NCBI GenBank assembly: GCA_015904075.1 | Contig: JABMDH010000019.1 | Location: 14,126-24,689, forward strand | Direction of reading: 5' to 3' | Origin: Nitrospira sp. | Lineage (GTDB): Bacteria; Nitrospirota; Nitrospiria; Nitrospirales; Nitrospiraceae | DNA length: 10,564 nt | In this document: positions 6,342-10,564 of the stretch, piece by piece | How the letters are laid out: every line of letters starts with the position of its first letter | Numbering within the stretch: the stretch's first letter is position 1 | Program-made: the position numbers and the translations under genes | Notes under the pieces: model-generated | Database searches by the model: none | What the model was told of the DNA's origin: nothing | Seen by the model: the letters and a program-made list of their open reading frames with translations, nothing else

Positions 6342-6767
6342 TCACTTCTGAGGAGACGATTCTTGAGCAGGAGATTCTCTTCCCAAGACCTCAATCACAT
6401 CTGCCACAAGCACTATGGCAGGAAATCCGATGAGACCGAGGAGGCCTCTCATCTCTCTATCTTGAGTGGCATTCGCAAAACCGATGTTTTTCCCGGAAAC
6501 ATCAATCCCCTCTTTCTTGAGTTGGGCCAACATATCTAACTTGGCTGCTCCTTCAGTCGGGCTGACGAAGGGAATCCATATCAACCTGAAACCTGAGCTC
6601 TCCCCGACAGCGCCCGCCTTCAAGACCCGGTACTTCACATTCAGCAAATCAGCTGGCTTCATAGACTCTGCCACAAATGAACCTTGCCGTTTTGAGCCAC
6701 AGCCAATCAAGCCGATTAGAAGCAAGATTGAAAGAGTTCCACAGATGTACTTCCTTCGATTCTTCAT
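6342..6767 (-). CDS. Lipoprotein of unknown function (paralogue of the one at 10329)
   Basis: A 141-residue lipoprotein. Basic MKNRRK is followed by a hydrophobic stretch and the lipobox LIGC, with lipidated C23 next to Gly-Ser, so it should be anchored facing the periplasm, probably in the outer membrane. The body has RLIWIPFVSPTEGAAKLDML (61-80), GKNIGFANAT (92-101) and a hydrophobic GLLGLIGFPAIVLVADVIEV segment near the C-terminus, then a polar tail. I know no function for this family. The open frame extends to 7049, but the ATG at 6767 is right: GAGGAGG lies 4 nt upstream, a signal peptide starts there, and a good promoter lies between. Over the 64 residues compared before the tail, 59 match the protein at 10329-10564. 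Confidence 0.85.
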   Translation of the reverse strand: MKNRRKYICGTLSILLLIGLIGCGSKRQGSFVAESMKPADLLNVKYRVLKAGAVGESSGFRLIWIPFVSPTEGAAKLDMLAQLKKEGIDVSGKNIGFANATQDREMRGLLGLIGFPAIVLVADVIEVLGRESPAQESSPQK

Positions 6768-6771
6768 AATG

Positions 6772-6777
6772 CCTCCT
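6772..6777 (-). promoter_or_regulatory. Ribosome binding site AGGAGG deciding the start at 6767
   Basis: On the minus strand AAGAGGAGG stands 4 nt before the ATG at 6767. It rules out the 94-residue longer version starting at 7049, which has no such signal. Confidence 0.75.
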
Positions 6778-6840
6778 CTTGATTGGATAACCCAAAGCGG
6801 CATCCCTTTGACACTGCAAACCATGACTGTTCGACTTGCT

Positions 6841-6869
6841 ATCATGAATGGGTGGAATTGAGCTGTCAA
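6841..6869 (-). promoter_or_regulatory. Sigma-70-type promoter for the lipoprotein gene
   Basis: On the minus strand a perfect TTGACA (plus-strand 6864-6869) is followed after 17 bp by CATGAT (6841-6846, 4 of 6 matches to TATAAT). Transcription would start near 6834 and give a leader of about 65 nt. This is the only obvious signal in the 278-bp gap between this gene and the one ending at 7046; nothing else stands out there. Confidence 0.5.
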
Positions 6870-7045
6870 GTTATCCATCAGCAATCCTGCTCGCGATTGA
6901 TAAACCAGAGCCCGCTTAACCGGACACCAAAGAGCCTTGGATGCGCAAAGCACAACCGCTGCCACGAAGCGGGGAGGATGGGATAAACGCTGATTGACGA
7001 ATAAGACTCTACTGGACTGGCACTCGTCGCTTCTAGCCCGACTCT

Positions 7046-7450
7046 TCAATGAGCTGCGGTGGTTGTCTCTTTTGCGGGACGGCTCACGGGAATATGCTCG
7101 CGGTAGACTTGCAGTAGAGTAAGCTCCTCATCATTCTGTTCCTCCACTGGAACCATGGCCAGATCCACCTCACCCGGCTCCTGCGGACGCGCTTGCACAC
7201 GCCGAAGGATCTTGAAGAATCTCCGCACCAGATTCAGCCAACGGAAACTGAGCGACGCAATCTCCCATGCCTCTCTATTCTGGCCGGCGACGCCTTCGGG
7301 AAATCTCCGACGAGACTCCCGATTTTCTTGTTCAAAATCGCCTATTATCTCGTCTATCTGTTCAACTTCAGAGAAAATTGGGCGGCATTCCAGCGCCGCA
7401 CCCGTGGCGTGCCTGACACTGTGACGACGCTCAAAGATTATGCCATTCAC
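7046..7450 (-). CDS. Hypothetical protein, 134 residues, uncertain
   Basis: I do not recognise this protein. It opens with a GTG at 7450 without a visible ribosome site and contains no early Met. The N-terminus is basic (FERRHSVRH), then comes an acidic stretch (EVEQIDEIIGDFEQENRES), an amphipathic basic helix (FRWLNLVRRFFKILRRVQ, about 69-86), an acidic linker and a Thr-rich tail. There is no signal peptide or Cys motif, so it would be cytoplasmic, perhaps touching the membrane through the basic helix. Two plus-strand frames (7155-7424 and 7193-7462) overlap it and look less protein-like. Its 5' end faces the chorismatase gene across 33 to 63 bp, so the two could share a divergent promoter region. 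The unbroken frame and plausible composition favour a real gene, but only moderately. Confidence 0.45.
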   Translation of the reverse strand: MNGIIFERRHSVRHATGAALECRPIFSEVEQIDEIIGDFEQENRESRRRFPEGVAGQNREAWEIASLSFRWLNLVRRFFKILRRVQARPQEPGEVDLAMVPVEEQNDEELTLLQVYREHIPVSRPAKETTTAAH

Positions 7451-7513
7451 GATCGCCGATAACGATACCGGGGCAATGCAACTGTGAAGTTAACAACGAT
7501 TCCACCATCTACC

Positions 7514-8530
7514 ATGACGGCCCGGCGAGTGTCGGAAACAACCGCTCGACCGGACGTGTCGTATGTCGAGTGCGCGCAGCTCCCATTCACGCTGACTGAA
7601 TCCGGCGTGCACCCCATGGCCGTCGTCACATTCGGATCGGCACTGCCCGGCGAGTTTCCCTGTCCGGTCATCGCACTCGATCTCCCTCAGATCGACGGAC
7701 CGCCGATGGCCGAGGTCTGGACATCCGACAGGCCCATACAACTCCACACAGACTCTGGCTGTTCAATCGCCATGAACGGCAACTTTCTTATCGGTTCAAT
7801 GAGTGTCGACGAGGATGCGGACCGGTCCATGGACGCCGCAGCCTACGAAGCCTACAAAGCTATGCTTCATCGGCTCCATAGTCTGGGATACCCCTATTTG
7901 TGGCGGATCTGGAATTACTTTCCCCACATCAACGACGATCAGGACGGGCTCGAGCGGTATCAACGGTTCTGCCTGGGACGCCATCACGCATTGACCGAGA
8001 TGCTGGCTGATTTTCCCTCTTCCCTGCCGGCTGCGACAGCCGTTGGAACGAAATCCGGCCCGCTGCAGCTCATGTTCCTTGCCGGCACGCAGCCGGCCAC
8101 ACATCTCGGCAATCCACGCCAACTGAACGCCTACGAATACCCCCGGCACTATGGGCCTCGCAGCCCTTCGTTCGCCCGAGCCACACTCACTCGATCGAAG
8201 GAGGAATGCCGGCTCTATCTCGCCGGCACAGCGAGCGTCGTCGGACACGCAAGTCGCCATGCCGAACTGCCGCGCGCGCAAACGGAAGAAACGATTCGGA
8301 ACATCCAGGCTGTCTTCGAGCAGGCAACACATTCCGCGGGATTCGACATCATCGGCACACAGCGCCAGGCACTCTATAAAGTCTATGTGCGCGACTCCGC
8401 CTCGCACGCTGAGATTCAGGACGCCATCATGAATTCGCCCCTCTCGCGCGATCATGTCCTGTTCCTCCATGGAGATCTCTGCCGAAAAGAATTGTTGGTT
8501 GAAATCGAGGGACTGATCATCTCTGGTTGA
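7514..8530 (+). CDS. Chorismatase, FkbO/Hyg5/XanB2-type chorismate hydrolase
   Basis: A 338-residue enzyme predicted to cleave chorismate into pyruvate and a hydroxybenzoate or dihydroxy-cyclohexadiene carboxylate. Signature segments are YLWRIWNYFPHIN (128-140), GLERYQRFCLGR (145-156), NPRQLNAYEYPRHYGPRSP (200-218), AGTASVVGHASRH (237-249), QTEET (256-260) and DLCRKELLVEIEG (321-333). The C-terminal half is RidA-like. E330 fits the catalytic Glu near the C-terminus of Hyg5 and FkbO. C323, seven residues before it, matches the Cys that, as I recall, marks Hyg5/XanB2-type enzymes making 3-hydroxybenzoate (XanB2 also 4-hydroxybenzoate). Such genes are often mislabelled pteridine-dependent deoxygenase. 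Neither ATG 7514 nor in-frame GTG 7484 (10 residues longer) has a clear ribosome site; ATG was preferred. The deacetylase follows after 54 bp. No ubiquinone, macrolide or pigment gene lies nearby, so the product's use is unknown. Confidence 0.88.
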   Translation: MTARRVSETTARPDVSYVECAQLPFTLTESGVHPMAVVTFGSALPGEFPCPVIALDLPQIDGPPMAEVWTSDRPIQLHTDSGCSIAMNGNFLIGSMSVDEDADRSMDAAAYEAYKAMLHRLHSLGYPYLWRIWNYFPHINDDQDGLERYQRFCLGRHHALTEMLADFPSSLPAATAVGTKSGPLQLMFLAGTQPATHLGNPRQLNAYEYPRHYGPRSPSFARATLTRSKEECRLYLAGTASVVGHASRHAELPRAQTEETIRNIQAVFEQATHSAGFDIIGTQRQALYKVYVRDSASHAEIQDAIMNSPLSRDHVLFLHGDLCRKELLVEIEGLIISG

Positions 8531-8569
8531 TCGTGCTCACACAATCCCTCTGTGTTTAGAAACAACGCG

Positions 8570-8575
8570 AAGGAG
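8570..8575 (+). promoter_or_regulatory. Ribosome binding site AAGGAG deciding the deacetylase start
   Basis: AAGGAG lies 9 nt before ATG 8585. It supports that start over the in-frame GTG at 8552, whose product would be 11 residues longer and whose coding sequence would run through this site. Confidence 0.7.
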
Positions 8576-8584
8576 CCGCCGGTA

Positions 8585-9529
8585 ATGATCCCTGCTAGAG
8601 TACAGGTCCAGAAACCCCACCCGCTCAACGGAACGGGACAGAACCAAGCCTCTACGGCACGGTTTTATTTCACGGTCGACTGTGACTGGGTTCCCGGCTC
8701 GCAGGCAGGCCTCGAGCGCCTGCTGCACCTGTGCGACCAATACCAGATCAAGGGAACGATCTTCTTCGCCGGACGATTCGCGGAAAGCTATCCGGATTTG
8801 GTCCGTGAATCCCACCGCCGCGGACACCAGTTAGGGACGCACGGGTGGGCCCATGGAGGACTGGAGCACGACGAAGACTTTCGCGTGGCCGGCTACGAGC
8901 AACAACGGGAATGGATCAGCCGGGCGACCGATGCCGTCGAGCAGGCATCAGGGGTGCGCCCGGTAATTTTCAGAGCGCCGAATCTCCGTATCGGAGAAAC
9001 GACCTTGAGAGCCCTCGAGGATGAAGGCTATCGCTACGACTCATCGGTTCCGGCCAGACGCTTCGACATGGGATTCGGGCGCGTGCACTATACGGAATAT
9101 TTCTGGGCTCCACTGGAACCCTACAACCCATCCTGGCAAGGGCTGCATCGGCCGGGCAAGAGCAGCATTCTTGAGATCCCCCCCTCAGCCTGCCTCTTTC
9201 CCATCAATCTCGCCACGCTGCGCGTACTGGGTTTACCGGCCTTAAAGCGCATGATCGATTGGGTGGGGCGCCGCTCACAGCATCTCGTGTTCTACTGCCA
9301 CCCGTCCGAATTCATTCATGCCAAGGATCAGACTTTCCCTCGGACCATGTCCAGGTGGAATCGATGGGGCATGCGGCCGGCGAACCTCGCTCTGGTGGAA
9401 TCCCTCATCGATTCAGTTTTTGATTTGGGCTATGCTCCGGTCTCGATGTGGGAAAGTTCACCCCAATACATTCCTATACGACAACCGGTTATGTCGGAGA
9501 TGGCCGACTATCACTCCGATCGTGCTTAA
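8585..9529 (+). CDS. Polysaccharide deacetylase, NodB domain
   Basis: A 314-residue carbohydrate esterase family 4-like protein, expected to remove N- or O-acetyl groups from a polysaccharide using a bound metal. NodB motifs: FTVDCDW (29-35, with D32 and D34 as base/metal ligand), GTHGWAH (84-90, with metal ligands H86 and H90), FRAPN (129-133), YDSSVPARR (151-159) and FYCHPSEF (236-243, with H239). The metal-binding Asp-His-His set is present, so it should be active. The layout (SxxxRRGHQLGTHG, then RAPN, then YDSS) resembles deacetylases of exopolysaccharide loci, including the PEP-CTERM/XrtA-linked group. No signal peptide is visible, so it may act in the cytoplasm or on lipid-linked intermediates. 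It lies between the chorismatase (54 bp upstream) and a lipoprotein (18 bp downstream), probably in one transcript. The substrate is not determined by the sequence. Confidence 0.87.
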   Translation: MIPARVQVQKPHPLNGTGQNQASTARFYFTVDCDWVPGSQAGLERLLHLCDQYQIKGTIFFAGRFAESYPDLVRESHRRGHQLGTHGWAHGGLEHDEDFRVAGYEQQREWISRATDAVEQASGVRPVIFRAPNLRIGETTLRALEDEGYRYDSSVPARRFDMGFGRVHYTEYFWAPLEPYNPSWQGLHRPGKSSILEIPPSACLFPINLATLRVLGLPALKRMIDWVGRRSQHLVFYCHPSEFIHAKDQTFPRTMSRWNRWGMRPANLALVESLIDSVFDLGYAPVSMWESSPQYIPIRQPVMSEMADYHSDRA

Positions 9530-9547
9530 GAACAAGGAGGTGTCTTT

Positions 9548-9961
9548 ATGAACAGCTTACGCCCAGTTGCATTGGTCCTCTGCATCCTCTTCGTCGCCGT
9601 GATGGGCTGCCGAGGCGGCGGGCAGATCTACAATGTCAAGGATGCTCCGATCCAGACTGCAACGGGAAAACAGCCGAGCATGGAAGACGTTCAGAACGCG
9701 ATCATCACGGCGGGCGTGGGATTGGGCTGGCAGATGGCAGTCGCCAAACCCGGTGAAATCATCGGAACATTGAACCTCCGCAGCCACCAGGCGGTCGTCT
9801 CGATTCCCTATACGACGAAGCAGTACAGCATCCTCTACAAGAGCAGCAATAACCTGAAGTACGATGCCGCGACGCAGACGATCCACGAAAACTATCTCGC
9901 ATGGATCCAGCGCCTCGACGGGGCTATTCGCACGCGCATGACTGCGGCTGGAATCAAGTAA
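9548..9961 (+). CDS. Small lipoprotein of a widespread uncharacterised family
   Basis: A 137-residue lipoprotein with an excellent start: AAGGAGG at 9534-9540, 7 nt before ATG 9548. The signal peptide has a hydrophobic core (VALVLCILFVAV) and ends in a lipobox MGC with C21, followed by RGGG, so it should be anchored in the periplasm or outer membrane. The mature part has an AIITAG.GLGWQMAVAKPGEIIGTL stretch (51-74), then beta-like repeats with RSHQAVVSIPY (78-88), YSILYKSSNNLKYD (92-105) and IHENYLAWIQRL (112-123). I know this arrangement from many short proteobacterial lipoproteins without an assigned function. It is the last gene of the chorismatase-deacetylase group, and its C-terminal motif recurs as a remnant about 300 bp downstream. 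Confidence 0.85.
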   Translation: MNSLRPVALVLCILFVAVMGCRGGGQIYNVKDAPIQTATGKQPSMEDVQNAIITAGVGLGWQMAVAKPGEIIGTLNLRSHQAVVSIPYTTKQYSILYKSSNNLKYDAATQTIHENYLAWIQRLDGAIRTRMTAAGIK

Positions 9962-10138
9962 CGTCTGCCGCTCACTGGCTGCTACAGAGTCGTCCCCTTC
10001 TTGATATCTCTCTCTACAGCACCGCGCTGCAGATCGAGAATTTCATGCCCGCCATTGCGCCACGCTATTTCCTGATTAGTCTCACCATCTCTCTCGCGTA
10101 ATAGGCAAGTTCAGGTATAGGAAGTTCAGTTCGTCTGA
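9962..10138 (+). other. Intergenic stretch with short direct and inverted repeats
   Basis: No gene is supported here. Two imperfect direct repeats, TAGGCAAGTTCAG and TAGGAAGTTCAG, stand near 10102-10114 and 10118-10129, followed by a small inverted repeat TTCAG-TTCGT-CTGAA at about 10124-10138. No convincing terminator for the lipoprotein gene was found. The whole gap without an intact gene runs from 9962 to 10328 and also includes the remnant at 10139-10258. An imperfect GC-rich palindrome at 10280-10300 lies after the remnant; it has no T-run on either strand. Confidence 0.4.
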
Positions 10139-10258
10139 ACAACAGTCAATAAAAACAGGTCCTACTCCGACCAGCAGCCGATCCGCGAAAACTACCGGAG
10201 CTGGGTCCAAAACATGGGCGACGCCGTCGGGAGCCAACTTTCTACGCTGCACAACTAA
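10139..10258 (+). pseudogene. C-terminal remnant of a lipoprotein like the one at 9548
   Basis: Between a TGA at 10136-10138 and a TAA at 10256-10258 the frame is open for 39 codons and reads ...DQQPIRENYRSWVQNM, then GDAVGSQLSTLHN. The PIRENYRSWVQNM part matches TIHENYLAWIQRL of the upstream lipoprotein in residues and in DNA (GATCCRCGAAAACTAYC in both). It lacks a start, signal peptide and the first two thirds of the family, so it looks like the leftover tail of a second, decayed copy. The minus-strand frame 10082-10264 is its shadow. Confidence 0.55.
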
Positions 10259-10328
10259 GACCACTTCATCTGCATCGGTGGGCCTGCGCTGCGCCAGCCC
10301 TACTGTTCAATTAATGCGACGCCTTTAA

Positions 10329-10564
10329 TCAATTCTGAGGAGACGCCCCCCCTCCAGGTGGCTGCCTTTCTAGAACCTCTATTACGTCTGCCGTCAGCAC
10401 TATGGCAGGAAATCCAATAAGGCCCAACAGGCCTCTCATCTCTCTATCATAGGTAGCATTCGCAAAACCGATGTTCTTACCGGCAGTATCAATTCCCTCT
10501 TTCTTGAGTTGAGCCAGCATATCCAACTTTGCTGCTCCTTCGGTCGGAGTGACAAAGGGGATCC
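10329..10564 (-). CDS. 3' part of a lipoprotein paralogous to the one at 6342
   Basis: Reading from the window edge (base 10562 downward) gives IPFVTPTEGAAKLDML, GKNIGFANAT and GLIGFPAIVLTADVIEVL, then a polar GGGASPQN tail and a TGA at 10329-10331. The start and any signal peptide lie beyond the window. Compared with the lipoprotein at 6342-6767 it differs at 5 of 64 residues before the tail. The tails have equal length but different sequence. Function unknown. The near-identity suggests a recent duplication or gene conversion. The GTG/TTG-initiated 65-residue version inside the window is an artefact of the truncation. Confidence 0.85.
   Translation of the reverse strand, partial: IPFVTPTEGAAKLDMLAQLKKEGIDTAGKNIGFANATYDREMRGLLGLIGFPAIVLTADVIEVLERQPPGGGASPQN

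Noticed and set aside
6768..7049. 94-residue N-terminal extension of the lipoprotein
   Set aside because: The signal peptide, ribosome site and promoter all place the start at 6767.
7155..7462. Two plus-strand frames opposite the 134-residue hypothetical gene
   Set aside because: Their compositions are less protein-like and they have no ribosome sites; the minus frame is the longer, more plausible choice.
10280..10300. GC-rich imperfect palindrome as a terminator for the minus-strand paralogue
   Set aside because: The stem has mismatches and there is no T-run on either strand.
10559..10564. Window ends exactly in GGATCC, a BamHI site, suggesting a clone end
   Set aside because: The frame of the lipoprotein paralogue continues naturally through it, and the other end shows no such site; probably chance.

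Overview
The window looks like chromosomal DNA of a moderately GC-rich, Gram-negative-type bacterium. Two or three predicted lipoproteins, closely packed genes and ATG/GTG starts after AGGAGG-type ribosome sites support this. The gene content (a long two-domain dCTP deaminase, paired rSAM/selenodomain-associated transferases, a chorismatase) and the short intergenic repeats remind me of Nitrospira. That is an impression from gene content, not a test. No rRNA, tRNA, CRISPR array, transposase or phage gene was seen.

Region 1 (about 1-4255, + strand) reads like one operon: the 3' end of a lysine 2,3-aminomutase (interrupted by an in-frame TAG), a two-domain dCTP deaminase overlapping it by 4 bp, a four-helix membrane protein, a family-2 glycosyltransferase (transferase 2 type), a DUF2064/CofC-like transferase (transferase 1 type), and a short-chain dehydrogenase. 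Gaps are 3, 7, 61 and 32 bp. The 61-bp gap and the start of the transferase 1 gene carry two arrays of a 7-bp repeat in opposite orientations.

Region 2 (4256-7450) starts with about 290 bp of degenerate repeats. It then holds a small Cys-rich putative zinc-binding protein (+) and four minus-strand genes: an alpha/beta hydrolase, an exported Lys-rich repeat protein, a lipoprotein with a good promoter, ribosome site and downstream hairpin, and a less certain 134-residue protein.

Region 3 (7514-9961, + strand) holds a chorismatase of the FkbO/Hyg5/XanB2 type, a NodB-type polysaccharide deacetylase, and a lipoprotein. The chorismatase is the most interesting enzyme here: it should split chorismate into pyruvate and a hydroxybenzoate-type product, and nothing in the window obviously uses that product.

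Region 4 (9962-10564) holds a remnant resembling the C-terminus of the lipoprotein just upstream. On the minus strand it also holds the 3' part of a close paralogue of the lipoprotein at 6342-6767, so two near-identical stretches in direct orientation bracket Region 3 and the uncertain gene at 7046.
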